DNA from: Candidatus Cacconaster merdequi
Lineage (GTDB): Bacteria > Bacteroidota > Bacteroidia > Bacteroidales > UBA932
NCBI GenBank assembly: GCA_018064345.1
Contig: JAGHVK010000005.1
Coordinates: 1 to 49,722, forward strand
Direction: 5' to 3'
DNA length: 49,722 bases
Within the stretch, counting starts at the first letter, position 1. Each line of letters starts with the position of its first letter. A program made the position numbers and the translations under genes. Positions 15,515 through 25,901 of this stretch are shown in pieces. The notes under the pieces are model-generated. The model was given only the letters and a program-made list of their open reading frames with translations. It made no database searches and was not told the origin of the DNA.

Positions 15515-18288
15515 TTCATAGTAGCTCTCATAGCCTCGGCAGTGGCTGTCGTACTTCTCAACAGTTCGTCCGGAGTCCCTTCGAACACCACTTCTCCGCC
15601 CTTGTCCCCGGCATCGGGACCAAGGTCAATCACCCAGTCCGAAGCGCGGATTACGTCAGGGTTGTGCTCCACCACTATTATCGAGTGCCCTTTATCAAGA
15701 AGAGCATTGAAGGAACTGAGAAGTTTTTCAGTGTCATAGAAGTGAAGCCCCGTGGTCGGCTCGTCAAAGATAAACAAAATGGAGCCTTTTGCCGAATAAT
15801 CTTTGCTCAAAAAAGAAGCGAGCTTGATTCTCTGGCTCTCGCCGCCGCTCAAAGAACTGCTTCCCTGACCGAGGCTCAGGTATGAAAGTCCCACATCCAT
15901 AAGTGGTTGCAGCTTTTCTGCAATTCTCTTGGCAAGCGCCTCTTTCTGAGAAGAGAAAAATTTCACTGCATCTTCAACACTCATATTGAGTACGTCGTTG
16001 ATGTCCTTTCCCTGATACTTCACTTCGAGTATGTCGCTGCGGAACCTCTTTCCTCCGCAGGACTCGCATACCATCTCAACATCAGCCATGAACTGCATCG
16101 GTATGTGTATCACTCCCTCACCGAGACATTCCGGACATCTTCCCCCATCGATATTGAAACTGAAATGTGAGTGTCCGTATCCGTTCATCTTTGCGTATGG
16201 CTGTTCTGAGAAGAGCTTACGTATATCGTCGTATATCTTCAGGTAGGTGACAGGATTTGACCTGGTGCTCCTACCGATAGGATTCTGGTCCACGAACTCC
16301 ACCTGCGATATTTTATCAAGATTGCCTCCGAGGGCCTTGAACACGCCGGGCTTGCCTCCAACCTGATTGATATGGCGGTACAGTGCCGGGTAGAGGATAT
16401 CCCCGACAAGCGATGACTTGCCGCTTCCGCTGACTCCTGTCACCACGGTCAGGCAGCGCAGAGGAAACTTCACAGAGACATTCTTGAGGTTGTTCTCGTG
16501 AGCTCCCTGTACTTCGATGAAATACTTCCAGCCTCTGCGTCTCTGTGGCAGAGGTATGGCTCTTCTTCCTGAAAGATAGTCCAGAGTGAGGGAAGCTGCA
16601 CCATCCTTGATTCCGTCCTTCATACTGCCCTGGAACACTACCTTCCCTCCGTTCACCCCGGCATAAGGGCCTATGTCTATGAGCTGGTCCGCAGCCTCGA
16701 TTATATTCCTGTCGTGTTCCACCACGATGACGGTGTTGCCCAGGTCGCGAAGCTTGAGCAGCACGCCGATGAGCCGTTGTGTGTCACGTTCGTGAAGTCC
16801 TATGCTCGGTTCGTCGAGGATGTACATCGAGCCTACCAGATTGTTGCCGAGACAGCTTACAAGGCTGATTCTCTGGCTCTCCCCGCCGCTGATCGTGCTG
16901 GACTGGCGCGATAGGGTGAGGTAGGAGAGACCGACCTCGGTAATGTACTGCAGGCGTGAGCGTATCTCCCTGAGAGGACGCTCGGCTATCCGGCTGTCGT
17001 ATTCGTCAAGTGTGAGGTTGTCGAAGAATGTCTTGAGTTCCCCCACAGGCATATCCATCAGTTCGGCGATGTCTTTGCCGCCCACTTTCACGTAAAGGGA
17101 CTCCTTGCGCAGGCGCGAGCCGCCGCATTCGCGGCATACAGTCTTCCCGCTGTAGCGGCTGAGCATATACCGGTACTGAATCTTGTATTTCTGGGTCTCC
17201 ACCCATTCGAAGAATGGAGTGATGCCGGTGAAGTACCTGTTCCCTTTCCAGAGTATCTCCTTCTGCTCTTTTGTAAGGTCTATGTATGGCTTGTGGATCG
17301 GGAATCCGAACTTTTCCGCGTTCATCACGAGGTCCATACGCATCTTGTCCATCATATCGCCTCTCCAGCAGGCTACGGCTCCTTCGTACACGCTCAGGGT
17401 CTTGTCGGGGATTACAAGCTCTTCGTCGATGCCCACTATCTTTCCGTAACCTTCGCACACAGGACAGGCTCCGAGCGGGTTGTTGTAACTGAAAAGATAC
17501 TCCGACGGCCTTTCGAACTTTATACCATCCGCTTCGAAAAGGTTGGAGAAACTCCTCATTCCTGCTTCGCTCCATAAGTGGATATATCCGCCTCCCTGCT
17601 CGAATGCAGTCTGGACAGAGTCAAGTATGCGGCTGACGGTGTCGCTGTCGTCATTCACAGTGAGCCTGTCCACTAGAAGGAACTGCTCCCCGGAGTAGTC
17701 GCCTATGCTTTCGAGCACGCGGTCGATGCGCACTGCCTCACCCTTTGCCGAACAGAGTCTGGTGAAGCCTGATTCCTTCAGGCTCAGCAGCTTCTCCACT
17801 TTATTGTCCTCCTCCCACTTTATGGAAGCGAGGATCATTGCAATTGTCCCTTTTTCGAGCGAAACGATGTACTGCAATACGTCCTTTGCCGTGTCGCAGG
17901 TCACTTCACGCCCGGAAACAGGGGAGTATGTCTTGCCTATCTTTGCAAAGAGAAGCCTCAGATGATCGTATATTTCTGTGGTAGAGCCCACAGTGGAGCG
18001 CGGGTTGCGTGTGTTCACTTTCTGCTGCACGGCTATCGCCGGCGGTATTCCGCTTACCAGGTCCACATCGGGTTTCGACATCCTGCCGAGGAACTGCCTT
18101 GCGAATGCCGACAGGCTCTCAGCAAATCTCCGCTGGCCTTCAGCGAAGAGAGTGTCGAAGGCGAGGGACGACTTTCCGCTTCCGGAGATACCCGTGATGA
18201 CCACGAGCTTCCCGAGAGGAATGTCAAGGTCTATGTTCTGCAGGTTATTTACCCTTGCGCCCTTTATGTGTATCTCCTTTTTCTGCAT
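15499..18288 (-). CDS. uvrA: Excinuclease ABC subunit A
   Basis: This 929-residue DNA-damage sensor of nucleotide excision repair loads UvrB on lesions. Two ABC ATPase modules are present: Walker [11 protein letters not shown] at about 33-42 and [10 protein letters not shown] near 620. Signature motifs are [15 protein letters not shown] and [15 protein letters not shown]. Zinc modules include [28 protein letters not shown] and CESCGGKRF. The length is normal. The start overlaps the last 44 bases of relA; a later start would remove the conserved [13 protein letters not shown] segment, so the overlap is real. The stop lies within a copy of the dispersed repeat. Confidence 0.97.
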   Translation of the reverse strand: MQKKEIHIKGARVNNLQNIDLDIPLGKLVVITGISGSGKSSLAFDTLFAEGQRRFAESLSAFARQFLGRMSKPDVDLVSGIPPAIAVQQKVNTRNPRSTVGSTTEIYDHLRLLFAKIGKTYSPVSGREVTCDTAKDVLQYIVSLEKGTIAMILASIKWEEDNKVEKLLSLKESGFTRLCSAKGEAVRIDRVLESIGDYSGEQFLLVDRLTVNDDSDTVSRILDSVQTAFEQGGGYIHLWSEAGMRSFSNLFEADGIKFERPSEYLFSYNNPLGACPVCEGYGKIVGIDEELVIPDKTLSVYEGAVACWRGDMMDKMRMDLVMNAEKFGFPIHKPYIDLTKEQKEILWKGNRYFTGITPFFEWVETQKYKIQYRYMLSRYSGKTVCRECGGSRLRKESLYVKVGGKDIAELMDMPVGELKTFFDNLTLDEYDSRIAERPLREIRSRLQYITEVGLSYLTLSRQSSTISGGESQRISLVSCLGNNLVGSMYILDEPSIGLHERDTQRLIGVLLKLRDLGNTVIVVEHDRNIIEAADQLIDIGPYAGVNGGKVVFQGSMKDGIKDGAASLTLDYLSGRRAIPLPQRRRGWKYFIEVQGAHENNLKNVSVKFPLRCLTVVTGVSGSGKSSLVGDILYPALYRHINQVGGKPGVFKALGGNLDKISQVEFVDQNPIGRSTRSNPVTYLKIYDDIRKLFSEQPYAKMNGYGHSHFSFNIDGGRCPECLGEGVIHIPMQFMADVEMVCESCGGKRFRSDILEVKYQGKDINDVLNMSVEDAVKFFSSQKEALAKRIAEKLQPLMDVGLSYLSLGQGSSSLSGGESQRIKLASFLSKDYSAKGSILFIFDEPTTGLHFYDTEKLLSSFNALLDKGHSIIVVEHNPDVIRASDWVIDLGPDAGDKGGEVVFEGTPDELLRSTTATAEAMRATMNKNLF

Positions 18289-20206
18289 CTTTTTTATTTA
18301 CCTCCTTATCCGGTTTCTTCCACTCTATTTCGAGAATCCTGTAAGGGTAGTTCTCCCTCAGTCTGGAAGCGTTCGGACAATTGACAGAGTGAATCTTTAT
18401 TCCGTCCCTGATGGTGAGGAAGCCGAACACCTCGTCACCATAGTTCGGGTTGCAGCACTTGGCCACCTTGTAGTCGAAGTTCTTCAGTCTGGCGGCTAAC
18501 TGCGGCTTGCTGTGCTGTGTTGCCGTATGTTCCCGGCTCTCGGCCTGAGGCTGGGAACTGCGGTCAGCGAGCAGGAAATCCTTTATCTGAACAGGGTCTA
18601 TGACCCCTTCTCCCACTGCTCCGAAAAATTCGTTTATCGTCTTGTATTTAAGGTTCTTTACCAGTTCAGCCAATTGGTCGTCGCCCATCGTGAGCTTCCA
18701 GTTCTTCAGCCTGCGGTCCAGAAGTTCCTTGCCTATGGCAGCCCTCTTGTTTTCCTCTTCCTTCAGCTTCTGCTTTATCTTGCTCCTGGCCTTGGAACTG
18801 ACCACAAAGTTCAGCCAGTCGGCATTCGGCTTCTGATTCTTGTTGGCAATTATATCAACCACGTCGCCAGAATGGAGCTGATCGCGGATTGATGCGATTT
18901 TACCGTTCACGCGGGCTCCGCTGCATTTCAGGCCGAGGTTGGTATGGATTTCGAAAGCGAAGTCAAGAACGGTAGCCCCTTTGCGGAGCTGTCTCAGGTC
19001 ACCGGTAGGAGTGAACACGAGTATCTCGTCGAACATCAGTTCGGACTGTTCGTACTTTTCGTTTTCGTTCTCCGTGCTCTGCATCAGGTTCCTCAAGCTG
19101 TTCAGCCAGTTGGTGAAGCCTTCGTTCCCGCTCTTTATTCCCTTGTATGACCAGTGCGCTGCGTGGCCCTGCTCAGCCACAAAGTCCATCCTTTCGGTAC
19201 GTATCTGCACTTCCACCCATCCTTCCTTGGTCAGTACGGTGGTATGGAGCGATTCGTATCCGTTGTCCCTTGGCTTGGAAATCCAGTCGCGCAGGCGGGA
19301 TGTGTCAGGGGTGTATTCCTCTGTTACCAGGCTGTAGACTTTCCAGCACAGCTCCTCCTCTTCGGTGTGGTCGCTGCCGCACTCCACTATGAAACGCATC
19401 GCGTAGATGTCGTATATCTCTTCAAACGGAAGCCCTTTGGTCTGCATCTTCTTCCAGATGGAATACGGGCTCTTCATACGTACTTTCACGGTGTAACGTA
19501 TGCCGCTGTTTGTCAGTTTCTCCTTGAGAGGGTTTACGAAACTCTCCATAAGGGAGTTCATATTCTTCTCACGCACACGCAGCTTGGCAGTTATCGCCTT
19601 GTAGCTGGCAGGTTCCGATAGTTTGAGGTAAAGGTCTTCGAACTCGCTCTTTATCCTGTACAGGCCGAGCTGGTGGGCAAGAGGCGTATAGAGCATCATT
19701 GTTTCAGTGATCTTCGCCCTCTGCCTTGCTGCCGGAAATATCCTGATGTTGCGCATAACCTCCAGTCTGTCTGCAATCTTTATCAGCACAACCCTCGGGT
19801 CGGTGGAGTACGATACTATCAGTTTGCGGTATTTCTCGGGGTCGAGGTTTGTCTGCTGTACGGTGATGGCGGCTATGTTGTTGAGCCCTGTCACCATATC
19901 GATGATATCCTTCGGATAACGGCTCCTGAAGGATTCGAACAGGGCAGTCCTGTTGAGTTCCTGTATGTTCTCCGTTTCAAAACGGTTGGCTTCATGAAGG
20001 AGTATGGCGGTGACAGCATCGGCTCTCAAGCCGAGTTCCTTCACCACTATCGACACCACTCCGAGAGGATGCTCAATGAAGGGGTGGTTGTCGCCACGCG
20101 TCCTCGTGGCAAGATGGATGGCGGCACATTCGAATGCTGAGACAACCATCTGCTGCTCCGCAGGTTCGAAACCTGCTATCTGTTCGTTCAGTATTTTAGG
20201 TATCAT
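18245..20206 (-). CDS. relA: RelA-type (p)ppGpp synthetase
   Basis: This 653-residue stringent-response enzyme transfers pyrophosphate from ATP to GDP/GTP. The N-terminal HD hydrolase domain (about 25-180) is degenerate: the usual LLHDVVEDT reads LLHEANRFE and ADRLHNMR reads ADRLEVMR, so hydrolysis is unlikely. The synthetase domain (about 225-350) keeps [22 protein letters not shown] and [14 protein letters not shown] domain follows near 395-455 and a zinc-finger-like segment with Cys-Cys (VAKCCNP) and NCPNA near 600. No C-terminal ACT domain is seen. The start overlaps uvrB (ATGA) and the end overlaps uvrA by 44 bases, so translation of repair and alarmone genes is probably coupled. Confidence 0.93.
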   Translation of the reverse strand: MIPKILNEQIAGFEPAEQQMVVSAFECAAIHLATRTRGDNHPFIEHPLGVVSIVVKELGLRADAVTAILLHEANRFETENIQELNRTALFESFRSRYPKDIIDMVTGLNNIAAITVQQTNLDPEKYRKLIVSYSTDPRVVLIKIADRLEVMRNIRIFPAARQRAKITETMMLYTPLAHQLGLYRIKSEFEDLYLKLSEPASYKAITAKLRVREKNMNSLMESFVNPLKEKLTNSGIRYTVKVRMKSPYSIWKKMQTKGLPFEEIYDIYAMRFIVECGSDHTEEEELCWKVYSLVTEEYTPDTSRLRDWISKPRDNGYESLHTTVLTKEGWVEVQIRTERMDFVAEQGHAAHWSYKGIKSGNEGFTNWLNSLRNLMQSTENENEKYEQSELMFDEILVFTPTGDLRQLRKGATVLDFAFEIHTNLGLKCSGARVNGKIASIRDQLHSGDVVDIIANKNQKPNADWLNFVVSSKARSKIKQKLKEEENKRAAIGKELLDRRLKNWKLTMGDDQLAELVKNLKYKTINEFFGAVGEGVIDPVQIKDFLLADRSSQPQAESREHTATQHSKPQLAARLKNFDYKVAKCCNPNYGDEVFGFLTIRDGIKIHSVNCPNASRLRENYPYRILEIEWKKPDKEVNKKDAEKGDTHKGRKGK

Positions 20207-22224
20207 CTCTTACTGGCTCCATCTTTAGTTCTTGCTATCTCTTTCAGGGCGTTCATCTCGTCGCGGTAACGGGCTGCCGCAACGAAGTCAAGCTGCGCGG
20301 CGGCCTCTTCCATCTTCCTGCGGGAAGAGAGTACGGCCATATCCAGTTCCCTTGCATCCATACGGTTTACCACAGGGTCGTCCCTCAGAACCTTCACCTT
20401 CTCCTCGAATGAGACAGGATACTCGGCTCTTCCGGCCACCAGCTCGCTTTTTGCGCTCACTCCCACCTGCGTAGGAGTTATGCCGTGCGCTTTGTTGTAT
20501 GCCATCTGTATCGCGCGCCGGCGCTCAGTCTCGTCGATTGTGGAGCGCATCGAACGGGTGATGGTGTCGGCATACATTATAACCTTTCCGTTCACATTCC
20601 GTGCCGCACGTCCCGCAGTCTGAGTGAGGCTTCTGTCGGAACGGAGGAATCCCTCCTTGTCGGCATCGATTATCGCCACAAGCGAGACGGTAGGCATATC
20701 GAGCCCTTCACGAAGCAGATTGACTCCCACAAGGACATCAAACCGTCCAGCCTTGAAATCCTCGATAATCTCCACTCTCTCAAGAGTGTCCACGTCTGAA
20801 TGGATGTATCTTGCCCTCACCTCCATCTTCGTGAGGTATTTTTCAAGTTCTTCAGCCATCCTCTTGGTAAGAGTCGTGACAAGTACCCGCTCATCCTTTT
20901 CGGCGCGTATCTGTATCTCTTCCAGCAGGTCGTCCACCTGATTCTTCGACGGACGCACCTCAATCGGAGGGTCAAGCAGGCCGGTAGGTCTTACCAGCTG
21001 CTCAATCACTTCACCGCCCGTCTCTTCAAGTTCGTAGTCCCCGGGCGTTGCGCTGACGAAAAGCCTCTGCCCCACGAGAGCGTCGAATTCGTCGAATTTC
21101 AGAGGCCTGTTGTCGGCTGCCGCAGGAAGCCTGAACCCATATTCTATAAGAGTCTGCTTGCGGGAGCGGTCCCCTCCGGACATTGCCCTTATCTGCGGGA
21201 TTGTGACGTGGCTCTCATCAATGAACAGAAGGAAATCCTTCGGGAAATAATCTATCAGGCAGAATGGCCTCATACCGGGCTCACGCCCGTCAAAATATCT
21301 TGAATAGTTCTCTATGCCGGGACAATAGCCGACCTCCTTCATCATTTCAAGGTCGTATTCCACACGTGTCTGAAGCCTTTTGGCTTCAAGATGCTTTCCT
21401 ATCTCGTGGAAGTATCCGCATTGGCGGAGCATATCGTCCTGGATTGCGGCGACGGCCTGCTTGGTACGCTCCTTGGATGTTACGAAGTTGTTGGCAGGGT
21501 AGATGGAAATTCTGTCGAGCAGCTCAATGGTGGCCCCGCTCAGAGGGTCCGTCATCTCGATGGACTCCACTTCGTCGCCGAAGAATATCACGCGGCAGGC
21601 AAGGTCTCCGTATGCCGGGAATACATCCACGCTGTCGCCCTTGACGCGGAAAGTCCCGCGCTTGAACTCCGCCTCGTTGCGTGAGTAGAGCGCATCCACG
21701 AGGCTGTAAAGGAATTTCTGCCGTCCGAGAGTCTGCCCTGTCTCGATGGTGACGGTAGTCTCGTGGAAGTCGTCAGGATTGCCTATGCCGTAGAGGCACG
21801 AGACGGAAGAGACGACAACCACGTCGCGCCGTCCGCTCAGAAGGGCGGACGTGGCGCTCAGACGCAGTTTCTCTATTTCATCGTTGATATTGAGGTCCTT
21901 CTCGATGTATGTGTCGGTCGTGGGTATGTAGGCCTCCGGCTGGTAGTAGTCGTAATACGATACGAAATACTCCACCAGATTGTTCGGGAAGAACGACTTG
22001 AATTCAGCGTACAACTGGGCCGCCAATGTCTTGTTGTGGCTCAGAATCAGCACCGGACGTTGCAGGCGTTCAATCACGTTGGCCATAGTGAAGGTCTTGC
22101 CGCTCCCTGTGACGCCCATAAGTGTCGTTGCGCGGTTACCTTCCCGGATGGATGCACAGATCTTGTCGATTGCTTGTGGCTGGTCTCCGGTAGGCCGGTA
22201 TTGTGACTGAATCCTGAACTCCAT
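20203..22224 (-). CDS. uvrB: Excinuclease ABC subunit B
   Basis: This 673-residue helicase-like subunit verifies damage and recruits UvrC. Walker A GVTGSGKTF lies near residue 38. The DNA-clamping beta-hairpin YFVSYYDYYQPEAYIP is near 90, the DESHVT box near 335, and the superfamily 2 motifs GVNLLREGLDMP and QTAGRAARN follow. A C-terminal UVR domain (about 630-665) contains the Glu/Ala-rich RRKMEEAAAQLDF segment. It starts nine bases after the amidase stop and ends in an ATGA overlap with relA. Confidence 0.97.
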   Translation of the reverse strand: MEFRIQSQYRPTGDQPQAIDKICASIREGNRATTLMGVTGSGKTFTMANVIERLQRPVLILSHNKTLAAQLYAEFKSFFPNNLVEYFVSYYDYYQPEAYIPTTDTYIEKDLNINDEIEKLRLSATSALLSGRRDVVVVSSVSCLYGIGNPDDFHETTVTIETGQTLGRQKFLYSLVDALYSRNEAEFKRGTFRVKGDSVDVFPAYGDLACRVIFFGDEVESIEMTDPLSGATIELLDRISIYPANNFVTSKERTKQAVAAIQDDMLRQCGYFHEIGKHLEAKRLQTRVEYDLEMMKEVGYCPGIENYSRYFDGREPGMRPFCLIDYFPKDFLLFIDESHVTIPQIRAMSGGDRSRKQTLIEYGFRLPAAADNRPLKFDEFDALVGQRLFVSATPGDYELEETGGEVIEQLVRPTGLLDPPIEVRPSKNQVDDLLEEIQIRAEKDERVLVTTLTKRMAEELEKYLTKMEVRARYIHSDVDTLERVEIIEDFKAGRFDVLVGVNLLREGLDMPTVSLVAIIDADKEGFLRSDRSLTQTAGRAARNVNGKVIMYADTITRSMRSTIDETERRRAIQMAYNKAHGITPTQVGVSAKSELVAGRAEYPVSFEEKVKVLRDDPVVNRMDARELDMAVLSSRRKMEEAAAQLDFVAAARYRDEMNALKEIARTKDGASKR

Positions 22225-22233
22225 CAGATGCTT

Positions 22234-23715
22234 TTATTTTCCCTGTCGGGCCTTCTTGACTTTCTTGAGGTAGTCTTCGAGGCCGAGCACGACTTTCTGT
22301 GCAATCTTTTTCAGATATGCGCTGTCAGCAAGTTTTTCCTCGTCAGGCAGGCTGCTCATGAAAAGACACTCAACCAATGCGTTAGGGTACTCGGTAGGAG
22401 TGCCGAGCGCGAAGTTGAAGTTGCCGGTCAGCCCGTAGTTCGGAACATCGAGTTCAATCATCCTGTCAAGGAGGCAGGCGGCCAGTTCCCTGTTCTGTAT
22501 GTACTTGTAATAGGTGCTGGTCCCCATCGGTACGAGAGGAGAGCCTCCTGCGTTGTTGTGGATTGATACGAGAAGGTCTATGTCGTTGTCAAGGAAGATT
22601 TTCCTGCGGCTTGACATATCGATGCTGTATTCGTCGGTGCGGCTGAGGACTACCTTTGCTCCCTTGGCTTCAAGCATCTCCTTGATGTTCTTGACGATGC
22701 TCAGGTTCACGTCGGCTTCACGGATACCTGTCGGGCTGATAGCTCCCGGATTTCCGCCGTGGCCTGCGTCAAGACCTATGACCATTCCTTTGAGGCTGAT
22801 CTCTTCAGGAGAGTGCTTGATGTCGATATTGAGTGTGTTGCCCTGGTAGTTGATGGCATATCCCCACGCATATTTCTCTTTCAGCTTGATGACGATGCGG
22901 AACACGTCGCTTTCAGGCTGCTGTACGTCCACGTAGTCTATCATTCCGAGGTCGCGCCTGTGGATGAGCCAGTTGCTGTTGTTCATAGCGCCATAGACAT
23001 CCACGTTGATGATGGTAGGGTCGAGCTGTGTCCACGATACGTAAGGAAGCCTTTCCGGGAAAGAGATGCTGATGCGGTCGGACTTTCCATTGTTGAATAC
23101 GCTCATATTGTTGGAATTCACGGTTCTGGTAACCTTTGGAGTAGGCTTCACGTATTCCTTTGCAATATAAGCGAATCTGTTCTCGGAAAGCTGAACCTTG
23201 AAGAGGTCCTGGATCTCTCCTGTGACTTTCAATGTAATGCCCGGGTTGAGCCATCCCATTTTCGAACCACCGAGGCGGTCTGAACCTGTACCATACTGGA
23301 GGCATGCATTCGGAAGCGTCTCAACGTAGAAGGAACGTTCCTTGAATTCTTCGAAATCGATTTTACGCTTCGCCTCTTCAATCGAGTACTTGCGTTCAGG
23401 CATCCTGCCGTCAGCCTTGAAGAATACATTCACCTCTTTCTCGACGGTCTGGCTTCCGTCGCTGATATTGACCTTGATGACATTGTTGCCCGGAACTAGT
23501 TTGTATTCCTTTCCGAAAGCACCTGTCTTATAGACCTTTGCAGCTTCACCATCGATAGTGACGGTGTTGCCCGGCTCTGTAGCTCCGAGAAAATAGTATT
23601 TCGGAGATCTGACGGTGTCGCGGTGTTCGAGGGCCCTGAAAGTAATCTCGGCGTTTGCCGGGAAGAGCACACCTGCAAGGACGAGGAGTGCGATTGATGA
23701 GATGATACGTTTCAT
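22234..23715 (-). CDS. Periplasmic N-acetylmuramoyl-L-alanine amidase
   Basis: The 493-residue protein has a Sec signal peptide (about 1-22, ending PANA) and beta-rich N-terminal domains (about 25-280, including a SH3-like wall-binding part). It ends in an Amidase_3 catalytic domain (about 290-485). Zinc ligands and catalytic residues are visible: GLDAGHGG, the Glu in IREADVN, SIHNNA, and the Glu in ALVECLF. It cuts the amide bond between MurNAc and the stem peptide during cell separation or wall recycling. It is first in the run leading to uvrB, with a -7 box close upstream. Confidence 0.93.
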   Translation of the reverse strand: MKRIISSIALLVLAGVLFPANAEITFRALEHRDTVRSPKYYFLGATEPGNTVTIDGEAAKVYKTGAFGKEYKLVPGNNVIKVNISDGSQTVEKEVNVFFKADGRMPERKYSIEEAKRKIDFEEFKERSFYVETLPNACLQYGTGSDRLGGSKMGWLNPGITLKVTGEIQDLFKVQLSENRFAYIAKEYVKPTPKVTRTVNSNNMSVFNNGKSDRISISFPERLPYVSWTQLDPTIINVDVYGAMNNSNWLIHRRDLGMIDYVDVQQPESDVFRIVIKLKEKYAWGYAINYQGNTLNIDIKHSPEEISLKGMVIGLDAGHGGNPGAISPTGIREADVNLSIVKNIKEMLEAKGAKVVLSRTDEYSIDMSSRRKIFLDNDIDLLVSIHNNAGGSPLVPMGTSTYYKYIQNRELAACLLDRMIELDVPNYGLTGNFNFALGTPTEYPNALVECLFMSSLPDEEKLADSAYLKKIAQKVVLGLEDYLKKVKKARQGK

Positions 23716-23737
23716 ATTCGTTAAAAATTTCAGTCTA

Positions 23738-23745
23738 CAAATCTA
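23738..23745 (-). promoter_or_regulatory. -7 box for the amidase-uvrB-relA-uvrA run
   Basis: The minus-strand sequence TAGATTTG matches TAnnTTTG and lies 22 bases before the amidase start codon. It is the only good match in the intergenic region, so it may serve all seven genes down to 11572. No -33 TTTG is found at the consensus distance. Confidence 0.55.
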
Positions 23746-23762
23746 CAAAAAAAACTTCCCAT

Positions 23763-23782
23763 TTAGAACCTGTTTTGAAATG
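23763..23782 (+). repeat. Dispersed repeat, left member of an inverted pair
   Basis: TTAGAACCTGTTTTGAAATG is the fullest plus-strand copy of the motif. With the inverted copy at 23906-23930 it brackets about 168 bp that contain no gene. The outer flank on both sides is TTA. Confidence 0.75.
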
Positions 23783-23905
23783 ATTAACTTCAATTCTTAT
23801 GCTTCTTATTCGCATATTTTTCGCTGCTTATCAGTTACAATGGAACCACATTGCTCCTTCAAATCATCGAAAAATCTGCTGAACAATAACCTATAATAAT
23901 TTTCG

Positions 23906-23946
23906 TGAACCATTCCAAAACAGGTTCTTAGAACCTGTTTTGAAAT
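23906..23946. repeat. Head-to-head pair of dispersed repeats forming a 25-base palindrome
   Basis: A minus-strand copy (23906-23930) and a plus-strand copy (23928-23946) overlap. AAAACAGGTTCT at 23917-23928 and its exact complement at 23930-23941 flank a single T. It lies just after the GH127-like gene on the minus strand. It lacks the GC-rich stem and U-tract of a standard terminator. Confidence 0.8.
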
Positions 23947-23959
23947 TAACAAACAGGTA

Positions 23960-25606
23960 TCAGAACAGCACCTGCAGGTTTTCCTTGTCCATTATCCGCA
24001 TAAGATGAGGTACCGGGACCAGGGAATCTTCAGGAAATGCTCCGTCAGCGGCAGGAACGTCGCAGCGCAGACCGAGCTGGACAGGACCCCGGAAATATCT
24101 TGCCGAACCGTTCCAGCTGTCTTTTCTTACAGTAAGATTGAAAGATACATCCACCTTGTCACCTTCTGCAAATCGGTGACGTATATTGAGGAATCCATCG
24201 GAAGAAGATGTATGGACTCTCTTTCCGTTCAGCGTGACTTGCACGGAATCAGCCCAGGGAAGGTCTGGAATGCACAGAGAGCGCACTCCTCGTGAGTTGT
24301 CGTTGAATACGAACGACACTTTCCCCTCCTGCGGGTAGGCGGAATCCTGCCTTACGGAAAGACCTTCGCTTTTAACGGATGAGTTGCGATAGAAAGGAAC
24401 GTACAGGCAATCCTTCCGTGTTGCCCAGCTTGACTCTGCAACGCGTGCGAGCCCTTCTGCTCCGCGCATTGTGCAGCACCAGTAAGCCTCAGGAATGGAA
24501 ACCTTGAGGAACGGGTCTTCCGGAGATGGACAGCTGTCACAACCGAAGCCGCCGTTTGTCCGCTGCGCGTGACACAGTGCATTTGTGTAGATAAGTTCTG
24601 CGATATTGCGGTAATGAACCTCCCCGGTAGCCTTCCAAAGCTCGAAAGCCACTATGTATGAATCCACTATGGCGCAGGGCTCTGTCCACGAATCGGGCCT
24701 TCCGAACCAGTTGAGATTGCCGTAGCAGCAGGTCATGCCTTGATTCTCATAGATGTCCCACCTGCGGATGATTTCAGGTAAAAGATTCTTGTCGCCCGTC
24801 AGCGAAGCATATTTCAACAGCCCGCGCAGGGCGGAAAGGGTTGCGTGTGTCTGAGCTTTCACAGCGATAAGGTCCACCTCGAGGAAACGCGCGGCAAGGG
24901 AATCTATCGCAGCCTTCAAGGGCTCTTCCGGGATTAGTTCGTATGCATCTATGAGCCCTGCCATTCCGATGAATATGCAGCCTATGTCCGTGGACAGCAT
25001 CCAGTCAGGAGCTTCGCTTGAAATTGTTCCGCTGGCCTCGCCACCTGTGGTGCTTCTCAATTCCGGAGATATGGGATATTGCGGGTACTTTTCCGTGCCG
25101 GCAACGAAGAGGTTCTCTGCGACAGAGCGCACAACCGGCATTATGCTTCGGTCGCCGCTCCACTTCACATACTCGCACAGACCCCGCAACAGCCAGCCGT
25201 GCCCGGAAAGCTGCTGTTCGTTGATGCAGGGGGCGTAGTCAGGTCCGAGATATCCCTTGCCGTTCAACTTGCCTGGAAGGGAGTCAATCAGAAGATGAAG
25301 CAGTGCCGGATCCGAATGCAGCGCCTCTGCTTCCATTGCCAGGCCGAGGACAGTCCTGCCTATGAAGTCCCCTGGCCAGTTGAGGTCCTCGAATACGTGC
25401 GGGGGCTGATAAATATCTTCCTGAAGCCTTTCCATATTGCGCTTGATCCTTTGGGAAAGAGGCTCTCCGACAGTTATTTCAGAAAGAGGGAAAGTTGCCG
25501 TTCCGGCTGCCGTCTCCGAAGTACAGCAGCCCACTGAAAGCACTGCCAGAACAGCGATACCGGCAACACCGGTAATCAGAAGAGATAATCTGCTTTTCAT
25601 ATCCAT
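23960..25606 (-). CDS. GH127-like (DUF1680) glycoside hydrolase lipoprotein
   Basis: The 548-residue protein has a lipoprotein signal (LSVGC, Cys27) and an all-alpha (alpha/alpha)6-barrel sequence pattern typical of beta-L-arabinofuranosidases of GH127/DUF1680. The zinc-thiolate centre of the family can be traced: Glu-x-Cys in SWTEPCAIVDSY (near 305) and the Cys-Cys pair in EAYWCCTMRGAEG (near 373), where the second half normally supplies the nucleophilic Cys. A C-terminal beta-sandwich follows. It probably trims arabinose-like sugars from plant or host glycans at the cell surface or in the periplasm. No SusC/SusD pair is adjacent, so the substrate cannot be inferred from neighbours. Confidence 0.82.
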   Translation of the reverse strand: MDMKSRLSLLITGVAGIAVLAVLSVGCCTSETAAGTATFPLSEITVGEPLSQRIKRNMERLQEDIYQPPHVFEDLNWPGDFIGRTVLGLAMEAEALHSDPALLHLLIDSLPGKLNGKGYLGPDYAPCINEQQLSGHGWLLRGLCEYVKWSGDRSIMPVVRSVAENLFVAGTEKYPQYPISPELRSTTGGEASGTISSEAPDWMLSTDIGCIFIGMAGLIDAYELIPEEPLKAAIDSLAARFLEVDLIAVKAQTHATLSALRGLLKYASLTGDKNLLPEIIRRWDIYENQGMTCCYGNLNWFGRPDSWTEPCAIVDSYIVAFELWKATGEVHYRNIAELIYTNALCHAQRTNGGFGCDSCPSPEDPFLKVSIPEAYWCCTMRGAEGLARVAESSWATRKDCLYVPFYRNSSVKSEGLSVRQDSAYPQEGKVSFVFNDNSRGVRSLCIPDLPWADSVQVTLNGKRVHTSSSDGFLNIRHRFAEGDKVDVSFNLTVRKDSWNGSARYFRGPVQLGLRCDVPAADGAFPEDSLVPVPHLMRIMDKENLQVLF

Positions 25607-25622
25607 TTGTTCTCTGTATCAG

Positions 25623-25630
25623 CAAAGATA
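25623..25630 (-). promoter_or_regulatory. -7 box for the GH127-like gene
   Basis: The minus strand reads TATCTTTG, an exact TAnnTTTG match, ending 16 bases before the start codon. The nearest TTTG upstream is 14 bases away, shorter than the usual 19-21. Confidence 0.55.
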
Positions 25631-25901
25631 ACACTTGAACAGGACAAATGATGATTGTTGGTGTAATTTTTCCTATATGTGCAAACCTGGACGTTATGTT
25701 CAGGCGCGGACCCTGAAACTGCATTTTGTGTCTCTGTTGTTGTGTTTATCAAAAAATATGGCGAAATTCGCTGTTTGTCCGTATAATTTTGATGAATAGC
25801 CACGAAAGGAAGGCGCGCCAACTGTGAAACTGGCCCGGAACGTATCTGTTGCCGCCGTCCTGATAATGAACGAAGCTTTGAGACAGAGAAGGTAAGATGC
25901 T
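25631..25901. other. Divergent intergenic region before the glycan island
   Basis: About 270 bases separate the lipoprotein gene from the first glycosyltransferase. The stretch holds one candidate -7 box for each side and a GGCGCGCC palindrome near 25813. No JUMPstart-like sequence, small RNA or further gene is visible to me. Confidence 0.5.
25784..25791 (+). promoter_or_regulatory. Candidate -7 box for the glycosyltransferase operon
   Basis: TAATTTTG fits TAnnTTTG. Transcription would start near 25797 with a leader of about 105 bases before the GT4 start. No spaced -33 element is seen. Confidence 0.4.

Noticed and set aside
23906-23946. Palindrome as a rho-independent terminator of the GH127-like gene
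   Set aside because: The stem is AT-rich and has no T-tract on the correct side. Copies of the same motif occur in places where termination makes no sense, such as between operon genes.
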